Assembly (NCBI GenBank): GCA_020860755.1
Contig: JAJBTQ010000017.1
Coordinates: 1-44,782 of the forward strand
Direction: 5' to 3'
Length of the DNA stretch: 44,782 nt
From: Lachnospiraceae bacterium
Lineage (GTDB): Bacteria; Bacillota; Clostridia; Lachnospirales; Lachnospiraceae
Position 1 is the stretch's first letter, and the number at the start of each line of letters is the position of its first letter. Below, in pieces: positions 1 to 7,714 of this stretch. A program made the position numbers and the translations under genes. The notes under the pieces are model-generated. The model was not told the origin of the DNA. It ran no database searches and saw only the letters and a program-made list of their open reading frames with translations.

Positions 1-527
1 ATCTTACTGCTGTCTCGGATCTTTGCGAGGAGTTTCAGATTCCGCACACGATCGTACGTTCGGATATCGGAAAGATCGTTTTTGAGGACCGCGGAGAGAA
101 AAATCCCTGTGCCCTGTGTGCGAAAATGCGAAAAGGAGCCTTAAATCAGGCCGTAAAGGACATGGGCTTTACGAAGGTGGCCTACGCGCACAACAAGGAT
201 GATATCGTACAGACTATGCTCCTTTCACTCATATATGAGGGCAGATTTTACTGTTTTCCGCCGAAAACTTACTTAGACCGCATGGATCTGACCGTTATCA
301 GGCCGCTTATTTACGTCGATGAGGCTGATATCATCGGATTTCGGAACAAATACGACCTTCCTGTGGTAAAAAACCCCTGTCCCGCAGACGGATATACCAA
401 GCGGGAATATGCAAAAAGTTTGATAAAAGATATCGAAAAAGCCAGCCCTGGCGCTAAAAATCGTATGTTTACAGCGATCGTAAACAGCCATATTCCGGGC
501 TGGCGCATTAATAAGGATTGCTTATAA
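1..527 (+). CDS. TtcA-like tRNA 2-thiocytidine synthetase, 5'-truncated by window edge
   Basis: The reading frame is open from base 3 to the TAA at 525-527, so the gene begins outside the window. The visible part contains NPCALCAKMRKGAL, which matches the second cysteine pair (PCxLC) of TtcA/TtuA-type ATP pyrophosphatases. These enzymes bind an iron-sulfur cluster and thiolate a base in tRNA. It continues with AYAHNKDDIVQTMLLSL, the usual helix after the cysteines (normally GHHxDD). The N-terminal PP-loop (SGGxDS) lies off the window. A methionine at 126 exists in frame, but starting there would delete the CxxC motif, so it is not the true start. The exact tRNA substrate (C32 or another position) cannot be told from this fragment. 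Another TtcA/TilS-family sulfurtransferase is possible. Confidence 0.85.
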   Translation, partial: LTAVSDLCEEFQIPHTIVRSDIGKIVFEDRGEKNPCALCAKMRKGALNQAVKDMGFTKVAYAHNKDDIVQTMLLSLIYEGRFYCFPPKTYLDRMDLTVIRPLIYVDEADIIGFRNKYDLPVVKNPCPADGYTKREYAKSLIKDIEKASPGAKNRMFTAIVNSHIPGWRINKDCL

Positions 528-574
528 GAAAAAGTTGTCTGCCATACAAGGATTATTATTTATAAGGAGAACTT

Positions 575-1657
575 ATGAAAGAACGTCCCTACCACGAACA
601 GGTAAACATTGACAATGAGGTGAAACTTCGGGAACTGATGAAGGAACTCCCCCGCTTTTGTAAAGAATTTTTTATCGGGATCACTCCTTCTACATCCTCT
701 CGTACCAGGATCGCCTATGCTTACGATCTCGGCGTATTTTTTAATTTCTTGCACGAGAATAACCCTGCCCTCTCGAAAATGGATATTACGGACTTTCCCC
801 TTGAGATTTTAGATGAGATCACTCCGATCGATATCGAGGAGTATCTTCAGTATCTGAAATATTATACGAGCAACGGGATTGAGTATACAAATGATGAACG
901 CGGACAGATGCGAAAGTTATCCACACTCCGCAGCTTTTACAACTATTTTTTCCGCAAAGAGATGATTGAGAAGAATCCCGCCTCTCTCGTACAGATGCCA
1001 AAACGGCACGAGAAGGAGATCGTCCGCCTTGATGTGGATGAAGTGGCGATCCTTTTAGATGAGGCAGAATCCGGCGAAAAACTGACCGAGCGTCAGAAAA
1101 TATACCATGAAAAGACAAAAACGCGCGATGTAGCGATCCTTACGCTTCTTTTGGGCACGGGGATCCGTGTCTCGGAATGTGTCGGTCTTGATATCAATGA
1201 TATTGACGCAAAAAACAACGGGATCAAGATTCACCGCAAAGGCGGCAAGGAAATGATGGTTTATTTCGGGGATGAAGTCGCGGACGCGCTGGATAACTAT
1301 CTGGACGAGCGTCTTTTGTTGGAGCCGGCAGAGGACAGCCGGGATGCTCTCTTCCTCTCCCTTCAGAACAGAAGGATCAGTGTCCGTTCTGTGGAAAATC
1401 TCGTAAAAAAATACTCCCAGCTGGTAACTACAGTGAAAAACATCACACCGCATAAGCTTAGGAGCACCTACGGCACGAACCTTTACCGCGAGACCGGTGA
1501 TATCTATCTCGTCGCGGATGTTTTGGGACACTCTGACGTCAATACTACGCGCAGACACTATGCGGCTCAGGAGGATGACCGCCGCCGCATGGCCGCCAAA
1601 GCCGTAAAGTTAAGAGAAGATAAACCAGACAAAGAAAAAGAAAATGGAGAGGATTAA
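575..1657 (+). CDS. Xer-type tyrosine recombinase (XerC/XerD-like)
   Basis: This 360-residue site-specific recombinase has a SAM-like N-terminal domain (about 25-135) and a catalytic domain (about 150-335). The full catalytic set is visible: Arg198 in GTGIRVSE, Lys222 in HRKGGK, His293 and Arg296 in PHKLRSTYG, His319 in LGHS, and nucleophile Tyr329 in RRHYA. The family resolves chromosome dimers at dif or acts as phage or transposon integrase. The protein is longer than E. coli XerC/D (about 298 residues) because of an N-terminal extension, an insert near 165-180 (GEKLTERQKIYHEK) and a charged tail. The ATG has an AAGGAG ribosome-binding site. Neighbours are housekeeping genes and no attachment site is seen, so a chromosomal Xer role is more likely than a mobile-element integrase. 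No dif sequence was identified here. Confidence 0.9.
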   Translation: MKERPYHEQVNIDNEVKLRELMKELPRFCKEFFIGITPSTSSRTRIAYAYDLGVFFNFLHENNPALSKMDITDFPLEILDEITPIDIEEYLQYLKYYTSNGIEYTNDERGQMRKLSTLRSFYNYFFRKEMIEKNPASLVQMPKRHEKEIVRLDVDEVAILLDEAESGEKLTERQKIYHEKTKTRDVAILTLLLGTGIRVSECVGLDINDIDAKNNGIKIHRKGGKEMMVYFGDEVADALDNYLDERLLLEPAEDSRDALFLSLQNRRISVRSVENLVKKYSQLVTTVKNITPHKLRSTYGTNLYRETGDIYLVADVLGHSDVNTTRRHYAAQEDDRRRMAAKAVKLREDKPDKEKENGED

Positions 1658-1675
1658 ACCTCTCCATTCTTTTTA
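1643..1675. terminator. Bidirectional terminator between the convergent xer and zinc-ribbon genes
   Basis: A perfect 10-bp stem, AATGGAGAGG (1643-1652) with CCTCTCCATT (1659-1668), encloses a 6-nt loop. It is followed by CTTTTT on the plus strand. On the minus strand the same hairpin is followed by a T-rich run. It overlaps the stop codon of the recombinase. Confidence 0.88.
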
Positions 1676-2347
1676 CTGTTTTGCTTTATTTACTTGATCT
1701 GTTAGTACATCCCTAAACTCGGCTGGCTTATAAATTTGATGGTAAAAGTATGTTTGGCCGTTTGCGGTGATATTCAGGTCCCCATATTCATTTCGGTAAA
1801 AAGGAACGATATTCATATTAATCTCATCAATTTCTGCAAGCGGGATGGTCAGTTTCTGAGATGGCAGCCATGTACATATATGCAGCTCCTTGTCGGTAAC
1901 GGCAAATACGGCCCGCCTGCCACGCATAGTACAAATAATGAAATAGATGATGGCTGCAATGAAAAGGATCCAGCTGATCACATATAACGCCCTATGCGGT
2001 CTATAGGATACCAAAACAATAAAGCTCATTACGATAACAAATACAGCCGTGATAATCACTAAGATCGATGCGGGAAATCTCATCGCACCGTGAAAACTTG
2101 TCGCCATTATGACTCCTCTATTGGAGTCGGTATTGAAATTTTGCGCAAGCACTTTATCCCATTGAGCATTTTGCGATTGCCGCATCCTTTCATAATTCCG
2201 CTGCTGATAAGTGGTTCCGGTATTCCCGGTATTACTCCCGGCATTACTCCGATTTTCATTAGTGGAATCATTCGTCAGACTTTTTCCGCAATATTTACAG
2301 AAAACGGCATCGTTATCAATTTCTTTTCCACAATATCTGCAAAACAT
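1673..2347 (-). CDS. Zinc-ribbon membrane protein with C-terminal PH-like domain
   Basis: The 224-residue protein begins with a double zinc ribbon, CRYCGKEI...CKYCGKSL (residues about 3-22). A low-complexity Asn/Ser/Thr/Gly linker follows, then two hydrophobic segments (about residues 92-115 and 122-142), and finally a soluble domain beginning near RRAVFAVTDKELHI. This layout, and the 'turn on a switch for a local potential' style of strand-rich tail with LAEIDEINM, resembles bacterial PH-like (YdbS/YdbT-type) membrane proteins. The function is unknown. The N-terminal zinc ribbon is presumably cytoplasmic. An AGGAG site precedes the ATG. It lies 142 bp downstream of lexA on the same strand and could be cotranscribed or have its own promoter. 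Confidence 0.7.
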   Translation of the reverse strand: MFCRYCGKEIDNDAVFCKYCGKSLTNDSTNENRSNAGSNTGNTGTTYQQRNYERMRQSQNAQWDKVLAQNFNTDSNRGVIMATSFHGAMRFPASILVIITAVFVIVMSFIVLVSYRPHRALYVISWILFIAAIIYFIICTMRGRRAVFAVTDKELHICTWLPSQKLTIPLAEIDEINMNIVPFYRNEYGDLNITANGQTYFYHQIYKPAEFRDVLTDQVNKAKQ

Positions 2348-2489
2348 ATGTACCTCTCCTTTTTCATTTTATCCGTATTCAAAAGATTAAGTTCTTAAGG
2401 TCTGAGTATATTGTATCAGAATAAACGAGAAAATTGTAGACTATTTTTTACAACGTGATAGATGCTTAGAAAGAAGAAGGAAAATCTCC

Positions 2490-3107
2490 TTAATTAAAAA
2501 ATCGAAATACACCGATGACCTTGCCGAGAATTGACAGGTCTGTGGCATAGATCGGATCCATCGTATCGTTCTCGGGTTGGAGCCGTACTCTGTCGGACTC
2601 TTTATAGAATGTCTTGACTGTCGCGGAATCGTCGATCAAAGCGACAACAATATCACCGTCGGAAGCAGTACTCTGCTGTTTTACAAGGACCATATCTCCG
2701 TCGTAAATACCTACATTGATCATACTGTCACCCTTAACCTGCAGCATAAAAGTCTGTGCGTTCGGCATAAACTCGGCTGGGATCGGGAAATAATTGCTGA
2801 TGTTTTCGGATGCCAGGATCGGCTCTCCGGCGGCAACCTGCCCGACAACCGGGACATTGACCAGCTCACGTCGGGTCAGATTGAACGTGTCATCGACGAT
2901 CTCGATGGTTCTGGGCTTTGTAGGATCACGGCGGATGTACCCGTTCTTTTCAAGTGTCTCCAGATGCGCGTGGACAGAGGATGTCGACTTTAAGTGGACG
3001 GCCTCGCAGATCTCACGAACCGCCGGTGGATATCCCTTTGCCAGAATCTCTGATTTGATGTATTCTAATATCTCCTGTTGCTTTGCACTGATCTTTCCCG
3101 TTGCCAT
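2490..3107 (-). CDS. lexA: LexA SOS repressor / self-cleaving protease
   Basis: LexA represses DNA-damage genes until RecA filaments trigger self-cleavage. The 205-residue protein has an N-terminal winged helix ([14 protein letters not shown]...[26 protein letters not shown]). It then has the cleavage region with Ala-Gly (VAAGEP), the catalytic Ser in QVKGDSM and the catalytic Lys in ATVKTF. The start at 3107 ([11 protein letters not shown]) is chosen because it gives the standard LexA N-terminus. It also has a GAGGGAG ribosome-binding site. An in-frame upstream extension to 3206 would run through the promoter and operators. Tandem LexA boxes overlap the promoter, so autoregulation is expected. 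The neighbour upstream is rsfS. Confidence 0.96.
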   Translation of the reverse strand: MATGKISAKQQEILEYIKSEILAKGYPPAVREICEAVHLKSTSSVHAHLETLEKNGYIRRDPTKPRTIEIVDDTFNLTRRELVNVPVVGQVAAGEPILASENISNYFPIPAEFMPNAQTFMLQVKGDSMINVGIYDGDMVLVKQQSTASDGDIVVALIDDSATVKTFYKESDRVRLQPENDTMDPIYATDLSILGKVIGVFRFFN

Positions 3108-3138
3108 TTTCTCTCCCTCTCTTCTACTCTTTTCAAAC

Positions 3139-3167
3139 ATTCTATCACAGGGAGATAAAAAAAGCAA
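3139..3167 (-). promoter_or_regulatory. lexA promoter
   Basis: On the minus strand TTGCTT (3167-3162), a 17-bp spacer and TAGAAT (3144-3139) form a sigma-A-type promoter. It lies about 30 bp upstream of the lexA start. The -35 box overlaps the proximal LexA box. Confidence 0.7.
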
Positions 3168-3190
3168 ACATATATTCGGAATGTATGTTC
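3166..3190. promoter_or_regulatory. Two tandem LexA (SOS) boxes
   Basis: Two 12-bp sites resemble the Gram-positive SOS box core GAAC-N4-GTTC. They are AAACATATATTC (3166-3177) and GAATGTATGTTC (3179-3190), whose centres are 13 bp apart. Each departs from the core at one or two positions on one side. The pair together forms a larger near-palindrome. The first overlaps the -35 element of lexA, which fits repression by LexA itself. Confidence 0.8.
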
Positions 3191-3223
3191 GCTTTTTTGT
3201 ATACACTATATTATATGAAAATC

Positions 3224-3577
3224 TTACAGATCTTCCGGTTCGATAAAGGTTCCGTCCTGCCAGATCCGCTCCAGATCATAAAACAAACGGTCTTCCCTTG
3301 AAAACAGATGGACAATGAGATCTTTATAGTCCATCAAAATCCAACTGGAGCGGCGGTTTCCCTCAAGTTTATCGAGGGTATACCCAAGCTTATAAAGCTC
3401 CTCTTCCACTTCGTCGATCAAAGCCTGCAGCTGATTGGAATTGGCTGCGCTGGCAATGACAAAATAGTCTGCGATCACTGAAATTTCGTGAATATCTATG
3501 ACTTTGATATCTTCTGCCTTTTTTTCACTCAGAGCATGGCAGGCGGCCCTTGCCATCTCTTTTGATGTGTCCTGCAT
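3224..3577 (-). CDS. rsfS: Ribosomal silencing factor RsfS
   Basis: This 117-residue protein of the RsfS/Iojap family binds ribosomal protein L14 and blocks joining of the 30S and 50S subunits when nutrients are scarce. Family signatures are [25 protein letters not shown] near residues 19-43 and [36 protein letters not shown] in the C-terminal half. The length is typical. The ATG at 3577 has an AAAGGAAAA ribosome-binding site. It follows yqeK in the conserved obgE-yhbY-nadD-yqeK-rsfS order of Clostridia and Bacilli, and probably shares that transcript. Confidence 0.95.
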   Translation of the reverse strand: MQDTSKEMARAACHALSEKKAEDIKVIDIHEISVIADYFVIASAANSNQLQALIDEVEEELYKLGYTLDKLEGNRRSSWILMDYKDLIVHLFSREDRLFYDLERIWQDGTFIEPEDL

Positions 3578-3640
3578 CCGGTTTTCCTTTCTTTTGCGAC
3601 AAATTGTTTGATTACATCTTATTTTTCAGCTTAAGCGGAA

Positions 3641-4225
3641 TCAGTTACTGATATCTTTCACTTTATCTTTATAGTATTGATATGCCTTTAATGTGGTCGG
3701 ATCCATACACTGGTCTCTTCTATTATTAAGATAAGATACCGTATCACTTAAGATCCGGTACGTGGTTTCGTCAAGATCCGTTTTTGCAAGCTGGCGCAGC
3801 GTGTAAAGATTTGGCGCCGTCTCTCTTCCGGGTTCGATATAGTCCGAGACAAAGATGATCTTGTCAAGCAGATTCATATCCGGCTCACCTGTCGTGTGCA
3901 CTGCGATCGCGTGCAGGATATCTTCATCTTCGATCCCGTAGTGATATTTTGCCAGGATCGCACCACACTTTGCGTGGAGCAGCGAAGGGTTCGCAAGCTC
4001 TGCGTCATTGATAGGAACGTCATATTTTCGGCATAAATCGATTTTCTCCTCGTTAGACATATATTTGGCGCAGTCATGCAAAAGAGCCGCGTATCGGGCT
4101 TTATTCGCGTCACAGTCATATATTTCTGCAAGATGGCGCGCTGTTTCCACCACTCCAAGTGTGTGTCCGTAACGGGATGGCTTTAACAATTGTTTCAGTT
4201 CCTTTTGGATTTGTTTGTATGTCAT
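3641..4225 (-). CDS. yqeK: YqeK-type HD-domain hydrolase (diadenosine tetraphosphatase)
   Basis: The 194-residue HD-superfamily protein has the metal-binding pattern H...HDCAKYM, with RYGHTLGVVETA (about residue 18-29), YAALLHDCAKYMS (about 46-58) and a later AVHTTGE segment. YqeK proteins hydrolyse Ap4A symmetrically to ADP with an iron centre. It lies 12 bp downstream of nadD, the usual arrangement. The two enzymes are often linked or fused in Firmicutes. The ATG at 4225 starts directly at the conserved N-terminus. Confidence 0.92.
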   Translation of the reverse strand: MTYKQIQKELKQLLKPSRYGHTLGVVETARHLAEIYDCDANKARYAALLHDCAKYMSNEEKIDLCRKYDVPINDAELANPSLLHAKCGAILAKYHYGIEDEDILHAIAVHTTGEPDMNLLDKIIFVSDYIEPGRETAPNLYTLRQLAKTDLDETTYRILSDTVSYLNNRRDQCMDPTTLKAYQYYKDKVKDISN

Positions 4226-4237
4226 AGTATATTCCGG

Positions 4238-4852
4238 TTACCGATAAAGTCCGTTTTCGAGGATATAGGCTTCTACAGCCGGCGGCACCATATCACAGAT
4301 CGGATCGCCGTTTTGGACACGTCTTCGAATGTCCTGGCTCGAGATATCCATGACAGGTAAGTCGAGCGGGCGTATGTCAGCTTGATAGCGCTTGGACAGT
4401 TCATTGATCTGCCGATTCAGCTCAACGCTGTTCATATCTTCGCGGGGAGCGGCCAGAATCACGGCAAGATCACAGATCTTCTGCGGCTCTCTCCAGGTCT
4501 CCAGATCCCGGAGTGAATCGCCGCCCATGATAAAATAAAGCGTGGCATCCGGAAGCTGGCGTTCAACTTTTTTTAGCGTATGATATGTATAGTTTACCGT
4601 ATTGTTTTCAAGCTCTACAAAAGAGATCTGAAATCGGGAGTCACTCTCGATCGCCAGTGTTACCATGCGGCTTCGGTGCACGGCCATCTCCTTCCCGGAA
4701 TATTCTTTGTAGGCGGTATGTCCGGTCGGGATAAAAAAGATCCGCTGCAGACCGTATTGTTCACAGGCACAACGCGCAAGCGCAAGATGTCCGTTGTGGA
4801 TCGGATTGAAGGTCCCGCCGAGAATTCCGATTTGGTTGACTTGTTTGCGCAA
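4238..4852 (-). CDS. nadD: Nicotinate-nucleotide adenylyltransferase
   Basis: NadD joins nicotinate mononucleotide and ATP to make deamido-NAD in NAD biosynthesis. The nucleotidyltransferase motif IGILGGTFNPIHNGHLALA (with the HNGH signature) is at the N-terminus. The second motif, ISSQDIRRRV (ISSTxIR-type), is near the C-terminus. The length of about 204 residues is typical. The start is uncertain: a GTG at 4861 overlaps the AGAGG sequence. A TTG at 4852 has GAGAGGTG at proper distance, so 4852 is preferred. It sits between yhbY and yqeK on one likely transcript. Confidence 0.94.
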   Translation of the reverse strand: MRKQVNQIGILGGTFNPIHNGHLALARCACEQYGLQRIFFIPTGHTAYKEYSGKEMAVHRSRMVTLAIESDSRFQISFVELENNTVNYTYHTLKKVERQLPDATLYFIMGGDSLRDLETWREPQKICDLAVILAAPREDMNSVELNRQINELSKRYQADIRPLDLPVMDISSQDIRRRVQNGDPICDMVPPAVEAYILENGLYR

Positions 4853-4888
4853 AGGTATCACCTCTCATTATAAATCAGTGTGTATCCT

Positions 4889-5179
4889 TTACCGGGGAAG
4901 CACGATCTTTGGGTTCTCCCGGTCGGCACGGTACAGTACGATCTTTTTACCTATGACCTGAACCACCTCGGAATGTGTGCGCTCCGCGATCATATCGGCG
5001 ATCGCGTTCGGATCATCCGTGCAGTTTTTTAAAACGGCCAGCTTAAAAAGCTCGTGGGTGTTAAATGCCTCTTCCGCAGCGGCCACAACTTCGGGTGTGA
5101 CACTGCCCTTTCCTATCTGTACGATGGGATCCAGTTCGTTAGCAAGACCCCGTAAATAAGCTCTTTGTTTGCTCGTCAT
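4889..5179 (-). CDS. yhbY: YhbY family ribosome-assembly RNA-binding protein
   Basis: The 96-residue CRM-domain protein opens with MTSKQRAYLRGLANELDPIVQIGKGSVTPEV, the standard YhbY start. A GxxG-type RNA-binding loop is formed by IGKGS. YhbY associates with pre-50S ribosomal subunits. Its place between obgE and nadD agrees with a 50S assembly role. A small hairpin repeat lies in the 88-bp gap between it and obgE. Confidence 0.94.
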   Translation of the reverse strand: MTSKQRAYLRGLANELDPIVQIGKGSVTPEVVAAAEEAFNTHELFKLAVLKNCTDDPNAIADMIAERTHSEVVQVIGKKIVLYRADRENPKIVLPR

Positions 5180-5212
5180 AAATAAAAGATCCTTTCTTTA
5201 GGATGATACTAC

Positions 5213-5262
5213 GGATTGTTCCGTGCTACGCACTCTCACAATCCTACAACCATTCGCAATCA
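5213..5262. repeat. Small hairpin repeat (family member 1)
   Basis: The outer stem GGATTGT (5213-5219) pairs with ACAATCC (5238-5244). The inner stem GTGC (5223-5226) pairs with GCAC (5230-5233). A tail ACAACCATTCGCAATC follows. The same architecture and much of the sequence recurs at 29834, 29949 and 30018. The stem here differs from those by paired substitutions. It sits between obgE and yhbY on the same transcript. Confidence 0.75.
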
Positions 5263-5267
5263 CTGTA

Positions 5268-6554
5268 TCATTCATAATACTCGAATGTTAACCCGCATAC
5301 ATTGACGGTATCTCCCTCCACCATGCCGAGTCCTTTCAACTCATCTAAGATGCCCTGATCTTCAAGAAAATGCTGAAAGAATAAAAAGCCTTTCTCGGAC
5401 TCGAGATTCGTATAGCCCAACATCCTCTCGATCCGGGGCCCCTCGACCAGGTATTCCTTCTCCGCTTCATCATAGGAAACGGTGTAGGGTTCGTCTTTAA
5501 AGACTTCCGTTTCCGGGAAAAACTCCTGTTCAAAAACGATCGGATCATCTTCGATGGACGAAAGCAGATTCCACACGGCGTTTAACAATTTTTTGACACC
5601 CTTTCCGGTCACTGCGGAGATCGGATATACCAAAACGCCCTGCGGTTCAAACTCTTCCCTGATCCGTTTGACGGGGTCTGCGTCACCCGCATAGATCAGA
5701 TCGGTCTTGTTTGCCGCGATGATCTGCGGCTTTTTGGATAGATCCGAGCCGTATGCTGCAAGCTCCTTATTGATCGCGTAGATATCTTCGATCGGATCTC
5801 TTCCCTCCGAAGAAGCGGCATCTACAAGATGGACGATCACCTTGGTGCGCTCGATGTGGCGCAGAAATTCATGACCGAGGCCGACGCCTTCGGATGCACC
5901 TTCTATGAGGCCCGGGATATCTGCCATGACAAATCCCCTTCCCTCGTCCAGATCGACAACGCCCAGATTAGGATTGAGAGTTGTAAAGTGATAGTTTGCG
6001 ATCTTTGGCTGTGCATTTGTGACACGTGCAAGCAGCGTGGACTTTCCGACATTGGGAAAGCCGACCAGGCCGACATCGGCGATCACTTTAAGCTCCAGGA
6101 TCACATCGACCTCTATGGGGTCTCCTCCGGGCTGGGCATATTTAGGCGCCTGCATGGTCGGGGTGGCATAGTGCTGATTTCCTTTTCCCCCTCTTCCGCC
6201 GTGCAGGATCACCTCTCTTGTTTTTTCACCGGACATGTCCGCGGTCACTTTGTCGGATTCGGCCTCACGGATCACGGTTCCGGGCGGTACCTGAAGCACG
6301 AGAGCCGCTCCGTTTTTGCCGTGACAGTTATTTTTCCCTCCGGGCTCTCCGGGCTCAGCAGCAAACTTTCTCCTGTGGCGGAAATCGGTAAGCGTATTTA
6401 ACCCTTCGTTTATCTCAAAGATCACATCGCCGCCTTTTCCGCCGTCTCCGCCGTCCGGACCTCCTGCCGGGACATATTTTTCCCGGTGGAAGCTGACATG
6501 CCCGTCTCCGCCTTTGCCGGACTTAATAATAATTCTCGCTCTGTCTGCAAACAT
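5268..6554 (-). CDS. obgE: Obg GTPase involved in 50S subunit assembly
   Basis: The 428-residue protein has the three Obg domains. The first is the glycine-rich Obg fold (1-158, with GGPDGGDGGKGGDV and RGGKGN). The second is a G domain: G1 GFPNVGKS at 165-172, G3 DIPG near 212, and the NKTD guanine-specificity motif. The third is a C-terminal OCT domain (about 345-428). Obg GTPases help late 50S maturation and respond to ppGpp. It follows rpmA. Its ATG has an AGGTG ribosome-binding site. Confidence 0.97.
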   Translation of the reverse strand: MFADRARIIIKSGKGGDGHVSFHREKYVPAGGPDGGDGGKGGDVIFEINEGLNTLTDFRHRRKFAAEPGEPGGKNNCHGKNGAALVLQVPPGTVIREAESDKVTADMSGEKTREVILHGGRGGKGNQHYATPTMQAPKYAQPGGDPIEVDVILELKVIADVGLVGFPNVGKSTLLARVTNAQPKIANYHFTTLNPNLGVVDLDEGRGFVMADIPGLIEGASEGVGLGHEFLRHIERTKVIVHLVDAASSEGRDPIEDIYAINKELAAYGSDLSKKPQIIAANKTDLIYAGDADPVKRIREEFEPQGVLVYPISAVTGKGVKKLLNAVWNLLSSIEDDPIVFEQEFFPETEVFKDEPYTVSYDEAEKEYLVEGPRIERMLGYTNLESEKGFLFFQHFLEDQGILDELKGLGMVEGDTVNVCGLTFEYYE

Positions 6555-6659
6555 GGATTTTCACCTGCCTTGCATAATAGGGAAGATTTTTCTTCCCTGC
6601 CAAGACTCAGTCTTAAAAAAAATAGACCCGGCCTTTCAGTCGGGTCTGTCTTATCGTGC

Positions 6660-6950
6660 TTATTTGTCAGAAGAAACCGGATAGACGGAAGCTACTTTTC
6701 TGTCTCTCCCCTTCCGCTCGTATCTCAAGATGCCGTCTGTCTTTGCATAGAGCGTGTCATCGTGACCCCGGCCTACATTCAACCCGGCATGAATCCTTGT
6801 CCCGCGCTGTCTGTATAAGATGTTTCCGGCTCTCACAAACTGACCGTCCGCCCGCTTTGCTCCCAATCTTTTAGAATGGGAATCACGGCCGTTTTTACTG
6901 GAACCCATTCCTTTTTTATGAGAAAAAAACTGAAGATCCATTTTCATCAT
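6660..6950 (-). CDS. rpmA: Ribosomal protein L27 precursor
   Basis: The 96-residue L27 has [36 protein letters not shown], the conserved core. It starts with [14 protein letters not shown]. The N-terminal peptide ending LQFF is the extension that Firmicutes remove with the cysteine protease Prp, leaving a terminus SHKKG that reaches the peptidyl-transferase centre. The protease gene lies immediately upstream (stop at 6956). An AGGAGGTG site precedes the ATG. Confidence 0.97.
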   Translation of the reverse strand: MMKMDLQFFSHKKGMGSSKNGRDSHSKRLGAKRADGQFVRAGNILYRQRGTRIHAGLNVGRGHDDTLYAKTDGILRYERKGRDRKVASVYPVSSDK

Positions 6951-6955
6951 GTCTT

Positions 6956-7279
6956 CTACACCTCCTCAAAGATTAAGTCGATATTTCCCTCGTAATCACG
7001 TTCCATATTCTGTAAACCAAGTGCCAGAGACCGGAGTAAAAGCTGTGACTTCTCGCTGAAGCCTTCCGCCAGTCGAAACTGGATATTGCCGCCATTCTTT
7101 TTTCTGTCACAGAAGAAAACATCCTCTGTCAAAAGCTCGATCGAGTTGATACAGTTGATGACAAGAGCGGAGATCCCTGCACAGACAATATCCTGGCTCT
7201 CTGCGAAATCCGCATGCCCCGCACAATCGAATCCGGTCAGCTTATTCTTTTGGTTTAGATAAAATGTCACGTTCACCAT
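6956..7279 (-). CDS. prp: Ribosomal-processing cysteine protease Prp
   Basis: The 107-residue Prp removes the N-terminal peptide of L27. The catalytic pair is visible: His in [13 protein letters not shown] (about residue 22) and Cys in [14 protein letters not shown] (about residue 33). Its size and position between rplU and rpmA are those of the Firmicutes family. The L27 encoded next door carries the matching cleavable LQFF sequence. Confidence 0.95.
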   Translation of the reverse strand: MVNVTFYLNQKNKLTGFDCAGHADFAESQDIVCAGISALVINCINSIELLTEDVFFCDRKKNGGNIQFRLAEGFSEKSQLLLRSLALGLQNMERDYEGNIDLIFEEV

Positions 7280-7294
7280 AGCTGAATAACGTTG

Positions 7295-7603
7295 TCAGGG
7301 ATTGATCTTGTCAATCCGCACTTTGGTATAACACTGTCTGTGACCCTGTTTTTTGTGATAACCTTCTTTTCTCTTGTACTTATAGACGATTACCTTTTTA
7401 CCGCGTCCATTCTCAACAACTGTTCCGTCCACGGTAACATTTTTCAGATAAGGGCTTCCGACCCGGAGCTTCCGGTTGCATACGCCCAGGACCTGATCAA
7501 ATACTACGGGTTCACCAGCTTCATTATCAAGCTTTTCAATGGTAATGATATCGCCTTCAGATACTCTGTACTGCTTACCACCTGTTGCTATAATCGCGTA
7601 CAT
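7295..7603 (-). CDS. rplU: Ribosomal protein L21
   Basis: The 102-residue L21 begins MYAIIATGGKQYRVSEGD, the classical N-terminus. It includes YKRKEGYHKKQGHRQ near its end. The start is 7603, with AGGAGGAG directly upstream; in-frame codons further upstream belong to the untranslated leader. It is the first gene of the rplU-prp-rpmA-obgE transcript and has its own promoter and structured leader. Confidence 0.96.
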   Translation of the reverse strand: MYAIIATGGKQYRVSEGDIITIEKLDNEAGEPVVFDQVLGVCNRKLRVGSPYLKNVTVDGTVVENGRGKKVIVYKYKRKEGYHKKQGHRQCYTKVRIDKINP

Positions 7604-7680
7604 ATGGCTCCTCCTATTATCATTACTCGCCAGCTTCGGTGCTGCAAAAAGCAGACTTAAACCTCGCTGTGCGGCATCCA
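7604..7680 (-). promoter_or_regulatory. rplU 5' leader, probable L21 autoregulatory structure
   Basis: The roughly 77-nt leader can fold into three nested helices: CAGC (7669-7666) with GCTG (7634-7631), GGT (7663-7661) with ACC (7640-7638), and CTGC (7654-7651) with GCAG (7645-7642). Firmicutes rplU genes commonly have an L21 leader through which L21 limits its own synthesis. Position and size agree with that. The match to the known family is not verified. Confidence 0.5.
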
Positions 7681-7686
7681 TGCTAT

Positions 7687-7714
7687 ATTATCACAGCGGC
7701 GCATTTATTGTCAA
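7687..7714 (-). promoter_or_regulatory. rplU operon promoter
   Basis: TTGACA (7714-7709), a 16-bp spacer and GATAAT (7692-7687) preceded by TGT form an extended -10 promoter on the minus strand. It overlaps the end of the RNase G gene. It would uncouple L21-Prp-L27-Obg from the upstream radical SAM and RNase G genes. Confidence 0.75.

Noticed and set aside
575-1657. Xer gene as phage or transposon integrase
   Set aside because: Neighbours are core genes and no attachment repeats or tRNA are seen, so a housekeeping Xer is likelier.
3108-3206. N-terminally extended LexA start
   Set aside because: The extension would translate through the promoter and LexA boxes and is not LexA-like; 3107 has a good ribosome-binding site.
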